From Spirochaetota bacterium (GTDB taxonomy: Bacteria; Spirochaetota; UBA4802; JAFGDQ01), in contig JAFGSG010000001.1 of assembly GCA_016934735.1 (NCBI GenBank), positions 1-54,399 on the forward strand: DNA of 54,399 nucleotides, in the 5' to 3' direction. Shown one piece after another: positions 26,843 to 34,941 of the stretch. Each line of letters opens with the position of its first letter. Position 1 is the first letter of the stretch. The position numbers and the translations under genes are program-made. Below the pieces are notes generated by a model that was given only the letters and a program-made list of their open reading frames with translations, did not search any database and was not told the DNA's origin.

Positions 26843-28429
26843 TTATTTTACTTGTCTCAGCTTGAATCTCTGGATTTTGCCAGTTGAGCTCTTCGGCAGT
26901 TCCTTAACAAATTCAACCCATCTCGGATATTTGTATTTGGCCATTTTGTCAAGCACCCACTGCTGAATTTCCTTTTCAAGTTCTTTTGATGGATTAAATC
27001 CTTCTTTAAGAACTACAAAGGCTTTTGGTTTTGTAAGCCCTTTTTCATCATTCATGCCTATAACCGCTACTTCAAATACTGCAGGATGCTCCATGATGCA
27101 GTTTTCAACTTCTACCGGCGATACCCAGATTCCGCCTACTTTTAACATATCGTCGCCGCGTCCTGCGCACCAGTAAAAGCCATCGTCATCAACATAATAT
27201 TTATCACCTGTATTAATCCATTCGCCCTGCATAGTTGCCTTAGTCTTTTCTCTTTTTCTCCAGTACTGCTGGGCTGCGCTTGCGCCTTTTACCAGAAGAA
27301 GTCCTATTTCTCCCTTGGGTACATCCTGGCCGTCATCGTCAATTAGTTTAACTTCGTATCCTGGAACAGGTTTGCCTGTTGCGCCGGGTTTAACTTCTCC
27401 GGGTTGGTTGGAAATGAATATGTGCAACATTTCGGTTGAACCAATACCGTCAAGAATATCAATACCGAAACGATTTTTCCATCTGGTATAAATATCCGGA
27501 GGAAGCGCTTCGCCTGCTGAAACGCACAGACGAACAGACGAAAATTCATGCTCTTTGTTAGGATTAGGAGTGGTCCCCTTTTCCTTATCCTTTTTCTCCA
27601 GATATTCAAGCATTTGACCGTATAAAGTGGGTATGCCGAAAAATATAGTCGGTTTGAATTTCTGAATATAGTTAAATACCCCTTCGGGTTTCGGGGGATC
27701 AGGATTAAGAACAACGGACGCGCCCACTGAGAATGAAAGGTACCCGGAATTTCCTAGTCCGTATGCGAAGAACAGCCTTGCAGCTGAAAAGAGTATATCA
27801 TTTTCAGTCAGATTAAGAACACCCTGCCCGAAAGATTCGGACACTGCAACCATATCATGCTGCGAATGAATTGCACCTTTAGGTGAACCTGTAGAACCGG
27901 AACTATAGAGCCAGAAACCCACATCTTCTTTTGTTGTAAATTCGGTTTTAATTGTCACAGGCGCGTGTCTGTATTTCTGCTTAAATGGTATAAACGCTCC
28001 CTGTTTTTCGGAGAGTGTAATCACATCACGTAAGTAATAAAGATCTCCCTTTATTTGAGTTACAAGCGGTCTGAGCGGTTCCGATACAAAAAGAGCACGT
28101 GCCCGGCTGTCATTCAGATAATATTCATAGTCGTCGGGTGTAAGCATTGTATTAACCGGAATCGGTACTGCTCCGATTTTTATAGCGCCATAGAAAATCG
28201 CAAGGAATTGCGGCGAATCAAGCATAAGAATCATAATACGGTCGTCAACACGGATGCCTAATTCACGCAAAGCGTTGGCGGTTTTATTGATCATTTTTTG
28301 CATATCATTGTACGTGTAATTACGGAATTCCGTATACACGGCAATTTTGTGGCCGCGGCCCTGACGTATATTCCTGTCTATAAAATAGTCAGTCGCGTTG
28401 AAAAAATCTTGTTGTGAACCGTGAATCAT
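26843..28429 (-). CDS. Benzoate-CoA-ligase-family acyl-CoA synthetase
   Basis: A 528-residue ANL-superfamily enzyme that adenylates a carboxylic acid with ATP and transfers it to CoA. The P-loop YSSGSTGSPKGAIHSQHDM lies around residue 175, the mid motif is DILDGIGSTEMLH near residue 325, the hinge motif is WINTGDKYYVDDDGFYWCAGRGDDMLKVGGIWVSP, and the catalytic Lys is in LPKSSTGKIQRFKLR at the end. The FFAYGLGNS segment and the GSTEMLHIF signature are those of the benzoate-CoA ligase family, which accepts benzoate, 4-hydroxybenzoate or related acids. The start has AAGGAG. The exact substrate is not decided by sequence; an acetate- or fatty-acid-like role cannot be excluded. Confidence 0.9.
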   Translation of the reverse strand: MIHGSQQDFFNATDYFIDRNIRQGRGHKIAVYTEFRNYTYNDMQKMINKTANALRELGIRVDDRIMILMLDSPQFLAIFYGAIKIGAVPIPVNTMLTPDDYEYYLNDSRARALFVSEPLRPLVTQIKGDLYYLRDVITLSEKQGAFIPFKQKYRHAPVTIKTEFTTKEDVGFWLYSSGSTGSPKGAIHSQHDMVAVSESFGQGVLNLTENDILFSAARLFFAYGLGNSGYLSFSVGASVVLNPDPPKPEGVFNYIQKFKPTIFFGIPTLYGQMLEYLEKKDKEKGTTPNPNKEHEFSSVRLCVSAGEALPPDIYTRWKNRFGIDILDGIGSTEMLHIFISNQPGEVKPGATGKPVPGYEVKLIDDDGQDVPKGEIGLLLVKGASAAQQYWRKREKTKATMQGEWINTGDKYYVDDDGFYWCAGRGDDMLKVGGIWVSPVEVENCIMEHPAVFEVAVIGMNDEKGLTKPKAFVVLKEGFNPSKELEKEIQQWVLDKMAKYKYPRWVEFVKELPKSSTGKIQRFKLRQVK

Positions 28430-28639
28430 TTTAACTCCTTTTATAATATTGCTATTATAAATATAATTGGTAAATTTTTAAATTATAATACGTTACAAAT
28501 TTTATCAATTAATAGTAAAATTTTGAGTATATAATTTATTTGTAAATCTAAAAATGTAATACTGAAAATTACAGTACACACTATAAGACAAATTTAAAAT
28601 AGGTGCAAATTACGTCAATAATAATTTATAACGCAACAA

Positions 28640-29203
28640 TTAACTTTTATCAAAGCATGATAAGCCGCGCGTTAGTTTAAAAAGAGAAACCAGGTATAGT
28701 ATGATTAACCCTATAATAGTTCCGATAAAAATTCCGGCTATGACATCCGAAGGATAATGCTTAACGAGAATTATCCTTGATGTTGATATTAACACAGAAT
28801 TAAAAAAAAGTAAACTCCAAAATTTTTTAATACAGCATAAATAGACAATGAAAAATGCGAATATATTTGAGGCATGATTGGAAGGCATTGAGTAGTCTTT
28901 TCTTGAAGATAATTCTTTTTGATCAGAGAATTGTTTGGATTTATTCAAATTTAATTCAATAGCAGGTCTTTGACGCTTAATGGCCGGTTTTAATACTCGG
29001 TAGCATAAAATATCGGAAGCAGCTACGGATAACAGAGCAGCAATAATAAAGATTGCAGCCTTTTTTTTTATTTTAATAAACGAGTAAACAATAAATATTA
29101 AGCAAGTGATTAAGATGTACGGCTTTCCGCTTATAATTTGAAAAAAATCAAAAAGCAGAGATTCTTTTAAACTCCAGAAGTATTTTGCAATTTCCAGTTC
29201 CAA
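28640..29203 (-). CDS. PAP2-family membrane phosphatase
   Basis: The protein has 187 residues and about five transmembrane helices. All three PAP2 active-site motifs are present: KPAIKRQRP (K-x6-RP), MPSNHASN (PSNH with the catalytic His) and SRIILVKHYPSD (SR-x5-H-x3-D). Members remove phosphate from lipid phosphates such as undecaprenyl pyrophosphate, phosphatidate or PGP; the choice is unknown. The start appears to be TTG at 29203, with AAGG upstream. Confidence 0.92.
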   Translation of the reverse strand: MELEIAKYFWSLKESLLFDFFQIISGKPYILITCLIFIVYSFIKIKKKAAIFIIAALLSVAASDILCYRVLKPAIKRQRPAIELNLNKSKQFSDQKELSSRKDYSMPSNHASNIFAFFIVYLCCIKKFWSLLFFNSVLISTSRIILVKHYPSDVIAGIFIGTIIGLIILYLVSLFKLTRGLSCFDKS

Positions 29204-29426
29204 TTCGATTACCTTATTATCAATCTGTCCAGCCTAACAGGTGGAGACCAATCCTGAAGAACCAGTAAAAAGCAATAAAACAGGCTTTTAATAATTTAGT
29301 TTTTCAGAAGAAGATTTTTTTCATTGTTTTTATAATCAAAATAAAATGAATTTAACCGAAAGTCAATTACTAAAGTTAAGTAAATATAATGGCCAATAAA
29401 ATATTGGTTTGTAGTAAATAAAAGTA

Positions 29427-29463
29427 TTGACATTGGAGTTAGACATTTCTAAATATGTTTAAC
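29427..29463 (+). promoter_or_regulatory. Promoter with an inverted repeat, candidate DtxR-type operator for the feo operon
   Basis: TTGACA at 29427-29432 and TAAATA at 29450-29455 have a 17-base spacer, a sound sigma-70 type promoter. An inverted repeat GTTAGACAT (29438-29446) / ATGTTTAAC (29455-29463), with one mismatch, spans the spacer and the -10, so a bound repressor would block RNA polymerase. The downstream gene itself encodes a DtxR-family protein. The gap 29204-29518 holds nothing else that I can identify. Confidence 0.5.
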
Positions 29464-29518
29464 TTAATGAACTTTTAAAATATACTAGTAATTAATCACT
29501 TATACCGAAGGCAAAGCA

Positions 29519-30214
29519 ATGGAATCATCAGAAATAATTAATCATACATTCGAAGACACAACTTTAAGTCCGAATATGCAGGATTATGTTGAAATGATCG
29601 AGGTTTTATCCAGAACAAAGAAAGTTGTCCGGGTGAAAGATATTGCAAAGAACCTGAATATTAAAATGCCCAGCGTTACTTCTGCTCTTCAGAAGCTTGA
29701 AGAAATGGGACTGATCATTTATGAAAGGTACGGCTATATAGAATTAACGGAAAAAGGAAAAAAGATTGGTGTTAATGTTTATGACAGGCATACATGTCTG
29801 TCTGAATTATTTACCACGGTTTTTAAGATGGAGAAAAAAAGAGCAGAAGAAGTTGCGTGTCGTGTTGAACATCAGTTAACATCTGAAGCGTGCAGACAGT
29901 TATACAAATTTCTTGAATTTTATAAATCAGAAAAAGAAAAAAATGAAATCTGGGCTGAGAGGCTGAATAATATCCTTGAAGAAAGGCCGCTTTCCGAGCT
30001 TCGGCAGGGGGATAGTGCAAAAATTGTACATATAGAAGGATCAGGCCCATTTAAAAAAAGACTTGGAGAGATGGGATTCAGGAAAGGAGAACTGCTGAAA
30101 GTTTTAAAGTATGCACCGTTAAAAGATCCTCTTGAACTAAGGATTAAAGAATATAATCTTTCATTAAGAGTTGAGGAAGCAAAAGAAATAATAGTAAAAC
30201 CTTTGAGTATATAA
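29519..30214 (+). CDS. DtxR/MntR-family iron-dependent regulator fused to a FeoA domain
   Basis: The protein has 231 residues. The N-terminal part is a DtxR-type winged helix (LSPNMQDYVEMIEVLSRTKKVVRVKDIAKNLNIKMPSVTSALQKLEEMGLI, about residues 17-66), followed by the helical dimerisation and metal-binding part with HTCLSELFTTVF, EEVACRVEHQL (candidate Cys, Glu and His ligands) and SEACRQLYKF. The C-terminal FeoA SH3-like domain (about 155-228) has RPLSELRQGDSAKIVHIEGSGPFKKRLGEMGFRKGELLKVL. It begins the operon and ends one base before feoB, so this protein likely both represses the operon when iron is ample and provides the FeoA function. The family is firm; metal specificity is not. Confidence 0.92.
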   Translation: MESSEIINHTFEDTTLSPNMQDYVEMIEVLSRTKKVVRVKDIAKNLNIKMPSVTSALQKLEEMGLIIYERYGYIELTEKGKKIGVNVYDRHTCLSELFTTVFKMEKKRAEEVACRVEHQLTSEACRQLYKFLEFYKSEKEKNEIWAERLNNILEERPLSELRQGDSAKIVHIEGSGPFKKRLGEMGFRKGELLKVLKYAPLKDPLELRIKEYNLSLRVEEAKEIIVKPLSI

Positions 30215-30215
30215 T

Positions 30216-32423
30216 ATGAAAAGTCAAATAATTGTCGTAGGGCTTGCCGGAAATCCGAACAGCGGGAAAACAAGTATTTTTAATGCTTTAACAGGCGCAA
30301 GGCAGAAGGTTGCAAACTGGAGCGGGGTTACGGTTGAAAAGAGAGAAGGCAGGCTCAAATATAAAGGATATACTTTTAAAATTGTCGATCTGCCGGGTAC
30401 TTACAGTCTTAGTTCGTACAGCATTGAAGAAATTGTAGCACGTGATTTTATTATAAGCGAAAATCCTGATGTGATCATAAATGTTGTCGATGCCGGTAAT
30501 CTAGACAGGAATCTGTATCTGACTACGCAGCTCATTGATATGAGAACCAGGGTTGTTATGGCACTTAATATGTACGATGAAGCTGAAGTAAAAGGTATCA
30601 GGATAAATACCGATACTCTCGGTGCTCTTCTGGGTATGGATGTTGTTGGAACTATAGCTGTAAAATCAGAGGGTATTGATAAACTTCTGGATGCTGTAAT
30701 CGATGTTTCATCAAAACAGAGTCAGGTATCAAGACATATACATATCAATTACGGGAATGATATAGAATCAGAGATTCAAAAAGTCCAGAAGACGATCAGA
30801 TCCGTTGAATTGATACAGGAGAAATATTCCACACGCTGGCTTGCACTGCGTCTGATCGAAGGCGACCGGGATGCCGAATTAAAGCTTAAAAGGTATCGTA
30901 ATTTTGAAGATATATTAAAACAGGCGGCTCTAAGCAGACTTATAATAGAAAAAAGATATAATGATGATATAGAAACTATTTTTACAGATATGCGCTACGG
31001 TTTTATTGCCGGAGCAATTAAAGAAACCGTAAAAAAAACCGCTCCAAAGCGCAGGGATTTTACGGAAAAGATAGATAAGATTGTAACAAATCAATTTTTT
31101 GCATTTCCTATTTTAATCTTTTTTCTGTGGATGCTGTTTGAACTTACATTCGCTCTCGGCCAGTATCCAATGGATCTTATTGATAAAGGAGTTATTTTAT
31201 TAAGCGATGCGCTAGAAGCCACGCTTCCGGATAGCGTGTTAAAAGATCTTATAATAAACGGTATTATAAACGGTTTAGGAGGCGTTATTGTTTTTCTTCC
31301 CAATATACTAATTTTATTTATGGGAATAAGTTTTATGGAAGATACCGGATACATGGCTAGGGCTGCATTCATCATGGATAAGATAATGCATAAGATGGGA
31401 CTGCATGGAAAGTCTTTTATTTCGCTCGTAATGGGATTTGGCTGCAATGTTCCTGCTATAATGGCAACCCGTTCTCTTGAGAATACCAGGGACAGAATAT
31501 TAACAATTCTGGTAAATCCGTTCATGAGCTGTTCTGCAAGGCTTCCCGTATATATTCTCTTTGCAGGAACATTTTTCAGCTCCTTCGCAGGAGTGGTAAT
31601 TACTTCCTTATACGCTGTCGGTATTATCCTGGCTTTTATTTCTGCGAAACTATTTAATGCGGTTTTTTTTAAAGGCCAATCTATGCCGTTTGTTATGGAG
31701 TTGCCGCCATACAGGCTGCCGACCTTAAAGACTACTTTGCTTCACATGTGGGACAGGGGTTCTCTGTATCTAAAAAAAGTCGCTGGTATCATACTGGTGT
31801 TTTCAATTATTATCTGGGTATTAAGTTCGTATCCCAGGTCATCGGAAATCGAAAAAAAATACACAGATCAGTCAAATGAGATTACTAAAACATTTATCAT
31901 TAATAAAAATAAAATAATAAAAGCACACGGTCCGGAATCAAAAGAACTGACAATGCTTAATGAAGAAAATGAAGCTCTTTTTGAAAAAGTAAATATTGAA
32001 AAAAGATCAGAAGAAATGAAATATACTTTAATAGGCAGATTTGGAAGCGCTGTGTACCCTCTGATCAAACCTCTTGGATTCAACTGGCAGATGGGCATAT
32101 CGCTTACAACAGGCTTTGTAGCGAAAGAAATTGTTGTAAGCACTATGAGCGTTCTTTATCATTCAGCTGAAGAGGAAAGCGATAACGGCAAGCAGAAGTC
32201 GCTGCGCGAAGTGTTAAGAAACGAGGAGTACGGGATAACGCCGCTTATTGCCTACACTTTTTTACTCTTTGTGCTGATGTATGTGCCGTGCATCGGAACA
32301 GTGGCTGTTATAGGCAGGGAAGCGGGCTGGAGATGGGCAGTGTTCTCGATCGCATACCAAATGATTCTTGCGTGGGTAGTGTGCTTTATATTTTATAATG
32401 CAGGGCTTTTGCTGGGATTTTAA
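30216..32423 (+). CDS. feoB: Ferrous iron transporter FeoB
   Basis: The protein has 735 residues. The N-terminal GTPase domain shows G1 GNPNSGKTSIFNALTGARQKVANWSGVTVE, G3 DLPGTYSLSSYS and G4 NMYD (about residues 9-125). A helical GDI-like linker is followed by a long membrane domain with the Gate and core motifs (YMARAAFIMDKIMHKMGLHGKSFISLVMGFGCNVPAIMATR), which contain the conserved Cys. It brings Fe(II) across the inner membrane in a GTP-dependent way. Length is normal. The stop of the upstream regulator and this ATG are one base apart, so the two are coupled. No separate feoC is seen. Confidence 0.97.
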   Translation: MKSQIIVVGLAGNPNSGKTSIFNALTGARQKVANWSGVTVEKREGRLKYKGYTFKIVDLPGTYSLSSYSIEEIVARDFIISENPDVIINVVDAGNLDRNLYLTTQLIDMRTRVVMALNMYDEAEVKGIRINTDTLGALLGMDVVGTIAVKSEGIDKLLDAVIDVSSKQSQVSRHIHINYGNDIESEIQKVQKTIRSVELIQEKYSTRWLALRLIEGDRDAELKLKRYRNFEDILKQAALSRLIIEKRYNDDIETIFTDMRYGFIAGAIKETVKKTAPKRRDFTEKIDKIVTNQFFAFPILIFFLWMLFELTFALGQYPMDLIDKGVILLSDALEATLPDSVLKDLIINGIINGLGGVIVFLPNILILFMGISFMEDTGYMARAAFIMDKIMHKMGLHGKSFISLVMGFGCNVPAIMATRSLENTRDRILTILVNPFMSCSARLPVYILFAGTFFSSFAGVVITSLYAVGIILAFISAKLFNAVFFKGQSMPFVMELPPYRLPTLKTTLLHMWDRGSLYLKKVAGIILVFSIIIWVLSSYPRSSEIEKKYTDQSNEITKTFIINKNKIIKAHGPESKELTMLNEENEALFEKVNIEKRSEEMKYTLIGRFGSAVYPLIKPLGFNWQMGISLTTGFVAKEIVVSTMSVLYHSAEEESDNGKQKSLREVLRNEEYGITPLIAYTFLLFVLMYVPCIGTVAVIGREAGWRWAVFSIAYQMILAWVVCFIFYNAGLLLGF

Positions 32424-32556
32424 TAATATTAGAGTTGTTTTATAATTCATTTATTAATGAGTGTGATGGCTGAATTATTTCTCTCCCTGCGAATGCGTGA
32501 GGAGGAAATATTCAAGCTGTCTCTCAGAGAAGAAAAAAAATCTAATATTAGTAAAT

Positions 32557-32889
32557 ATGAAAAAAGAGAAATTATTATCCTTAATACTGGACAGCTGGAA
32601 TAAGGCGGTGGTGTTTGTCGATACTGACCATGTAATTCAATACATGAATCTTCCGGCAAAGAAGCAATATGCCAAATGGGGTGATGTTATTGGTAAAAGC
32701 ATTTTTGACTGTCATAACGAAAATTCACGTACAATAATCAGCAATGCATTTTCGCAGTTAAAAGAAGGTTCTGATGAAGTTTTGTTTACAGATAACGAAA
32801 AACACCGGGTATATATGCGGGCTGTACGGGATGAAAACAGTAATTTGATTGGATATTATGAACGCTATGAAACGCCTCTCGGAAAGTAA
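32557..32889 (+). CDS. Single PAS-domain protein
   Basis: The protein has about 110 residues from ATG 32557 (an upstream GTG frame adds 20 residues and is less likely). One PAS domain covers most of it, with ILDSWNKAVVFVDTDHVIQYMNLPAKKQY, GDVIGKSIFDCHN and VRDENSNLIGYYERYE. No output domain follows, so it may be a small sensor acting through a partner. The stop lies 12 bases before the glycosyltransferase start, so the two are probably cotranscribed. The ligand is unknown. Family assignment is fairly safe by pattern. Confidence 0.75.
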   Translation: MKKEKLLSLILDSWNKAVVFVDTDHVIQYMNLPAKKQYAKWGDVIGKSIFDCHNENSRTIISNAFSQLKEGSDEVLFTDNEKHRVYMRAVRDENSNLIGYYERYETPLGK

Positions 32890-32901
32890 AGGGGATTTTT
32901 A

Positions 32902-33648
32902 ATGCTTATTTCAGTTTCAATAATTTGCTTTAATGAAGAAAAAAAAATAAGGCGGTGTCTTGAAAGTGTAAAATGGGCAGATGAAATCATTGTACTCGAT
33001 TCATTCTCCACGGACAACACTCTGGACATCTGCAGAGAATATACGGACAAGATTCATCAGCATAAATTCGATGGGCACATTCAGCAGAAGAACAGGGCTA
33101 TTGATCTCTGCTCAAACGACTGGGTATTCTGCATTGATGCGGACGAAGTTGTAAGCAATAAACTTAGCGCATTGATTCTGGGCATTGACATTCAAAAAAC
33201 AGAGTATCAGGGTTTTGCTGTTCCGCGTAAGGTATTTTATCTGGGTAAATGGATAAAGCACGGGGGATGGTATCCGGACTATAAAATAAGGTTGTTCAAC
33301 AGGAAGTCCGGCAGATGGGGAGGTATTAATCCACATGATACGGTGATAGTGAACGGAAAAACATCCAGGCTAAAAGGCGATCTGCTACATTATTCATACG
33401 AGAGCGTAAGAGCTCATCTGGATCAGGTCAACAAGTTCACTGACATTATGGCGCTGGAATACGGAAAAATCGGAGAAAAACCGTCCGTTATTAATTTGAC
33501 GATCAGGCCGTTTGTAAAATTTTTCAAAATGTATTTTCTAAAGATGGGCTTTCTTGACGGCAGAAGAGGATTTATAATAGCAGTAATCGCGTCTTTTTAT
33601 GTATTTATGAAATTCGTTAAATTGTTTGAAAGAAAGATTGACTCATGA
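32902..33648 (+). CDS. Family 2 glycosyltransferase, LPS-core WaaE/KdtX type
   Basis: A 248-residue GT-A glycosyltransferase. The start shows LISVSIICFNEEKKIRRCLESVKWADEIIVLDSFSTDNT, followed by the DxD-type motif in WVFCIDADEVVS (near residue 80), then FYLGKWIKHGGWYPDYKIRLFNRKSGRWGG and LLHYSYES, typical of the WaaE family that adds glucose or heptose to LPS or glycoconjugates. It is associated with the membrane face of the cytoplasm. It follows the PAS protein closely. Acceptor unknown. Confidence 0.9.
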   Translation: MLISVSIICFNEEKKIRRCLESVKWADEIIVLDSFSTDNTLDICREYTDKIHQHKFDGHIQQKNRAIDLCSNDWVFCIDADEVVSNKLSALILGIDIQKTEYQGFAVPRKVFYLGKWIKHGGWYPDYKIRLFNRKSGRWGGINPHDTVIVNGKTSRLKGDLLHYSYESVRAHLDQVNKFTDIMALEYGKIGEKPSVINLTIRPFVKFFKMYFLKMGFLDGRRGFIIAVIASFYVFMKFVKLFERKIDS

Positions 33649-33713
33649 CGAATAACCCATCAATTTTAATTTCTATAGAATAGATTTGATAAAAAGGGAA
33701 TTTTGATTAAAAA

Positions 33714-33786
33714 ATCAATGCCCTGGAGATAATTCACTACAATCATTAAGTTAATGAAATTATCTTCAATATATCAGGGCATTGAT
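33714..33786 (-). terminator. Long hairpin terminator of the peroxiredoxin gene
   Basis: ATCAATGCCCTG (33714-33725) pairs exactly with CAGGGCATTGAT (33775-33786). Inner arms near 33726-33736 and 33755-33767 also pair, with small mismatches. On the minus strand it is followed by TTTTTT, correct for the gene ending at 33856, and it also lies downstream of the convergent glycosyltransferase gene. The arm motif ATGCCCTG matches the hairpin at 20279-20320. Confidence 0.75.
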
Positions 33787-33855
33787 GTCAGGTCAAGGAG
33801 CAACCGGTACTGTATGCTAATATGACAGGGAAAATGTATTGATATTAAAAGGCTT

Positions 33856-34581
33856 TCAGTCTTTTTCTTTTGCGGGCGTCCAAACCTTCCATACGTTTCC
33901 TACTAGGTCTGGTCCGGGCTTTAATGTCATTTTACCCGGTTTCCATCCTGAAGGCGTTGCTTCTGCTCCCTTGCTGTTGCGCACGTGCTGGAAAGCCTGC
34001 ACCTGCCTTATTGACTCATTAATGTTTCTGCCGACAGGAGGAGTCAGTACTTCGTATCCTTGCACGACTCCGTCGGGATCAATTATAAATCTGCCTCTTG
34101 TTTCTACTCCTGCATTATCATCGTAAATACCGTAAATAGTGCCGACTTTGCCGCCGGCATCGGAAAGCATTGCGAATGGTACTCCTCCTTCCGTCATTTT
34201 GGATATTTCATTATCGTTCCACATTTTATGGACAAATACGCTGTCAACGCTCATTGATAAGACTTCAACTCCCAGCTTTTGTAAATCATTATAACGATCG
34301 GCAACTGCCGATATTTCGGTTGCTCAAACGAACGTAAAATCACCCGGGTAAAAGCATAAGAGAACCCACTTTCCCAGATATTCGGACAATTTAACGCTGA
34401 CAAATTTGCCCTTTAAATATGCGGGCGCTGTAAAATCCGGCGCCTTCTGGCCTACTTTAATCATACCTTCCTCCTTTTGTTGTGTAATTTGTTTTTCCTC
34501 GCTGTTGATTGCGGGCTTGGCTTTTTCACCGACCGGTCCCCCGGTCGGCCTGGCGCAGCCGACCTTCATTTCTTCAGGCAT
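33856..34581 (-). CDS. Selenocysteine-containing peroxiredoxin (in-frame UGA at the active site)
   Basis: Read through the in-frame UGA at 34324-34326, the gene gives a 241-residue AhpC/PrxU-type peroxiredoxin: a short N-terminal extension with GCARPTGG, then [75 protein letters not shown] and [17 protein letters not shown]. The UGA (codon 86) replaces the peroxidatic Cys of the usual FVCPTE motif, and both halves show no other damage. A stem-loop of SECIS form follows at 34297-34312. The usual C-terminal resolving Cys (CPAGW) is Thr here (TPSGW), so only Cys9 and Cys76 remain. Role: reduces peroxides with thioredoxin- or glutaredoxin-type partners, cytoplasmic. Ribosome binding site AGGAGG before ATG 34581 is strong. 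A pseudogene is possible but unlikely. Confidence 0.88.
34297..34312 (-). promoter_or_regulatory. SECIS-like stem-loop just after the UGA
   Basis: On the minus strand, 11 bases after the UGA, AUCGGC pairs exactly with GCCGAU around an AGUU loop. The loop contains the GU that bacterial SECIS elements carry for SelB binding, and the loop is about 18 bases from UGA, within the usual range. This supports selenocysteine insertion and argues against a plain nonsense codon. Confidence 0.7.
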
Positions 34582-34941
34582 ATTTTACCTCCTGATTAGT
34601 TAATTTTATTTTTGTAATCATATCAAATATGGAATTATTGTCAATTATAAATTATTAATTAATATTATTAATGATTCTATCAGTTCAAATGGAATAATTC
34701 AAGAAAATTTGCTTTAACAAGTTGATTAATGATAAGAAAGACCCAGATAGGCAGAAAGAATTTTTGGAATGAAATTTATTTTGAAATTAAGTAATAACTG
34801 TAATTAATATTTTTGAGATGAACACCGGTATGAATTTTTAAGAAAGAGATTTTAATCGGTCTTATAATTAGTTTTGGTTTTTTAAGAGTCTGCTGTTTTC
34901 CTGCTGGCTGGAGACCTTTATAACTCCAATTTATTGTCCTG
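34582..34941. other. Gap between the peroxiredoxin and ftsK genes
   Basis: These 360 bases are AT-rich and hold the peroxiredoxin promoter and ribosome binding site (AGGAGG near 34587). I see no terminator with a clear U-tract after ftsK and no RNA gene or repeat. Confidence 0.3.

Noticed and set aside
32457-32603. A short plus-strand frame (MSVMAELFLSLRMREEEIF...) between feoB and the PAS gene
   Set aside because: It overlaps the PAS gene start in another frame, has no recognisable family and only weak translation signals; kept out as likely chance.
34324-34326. The UGA as a simple nonsense mutation in a dying gene
   Set aside because: It falls exactly on the catalytic Cys codon, a SECIS-like hairpin follows, and the rest of the frame is intact with good signals.
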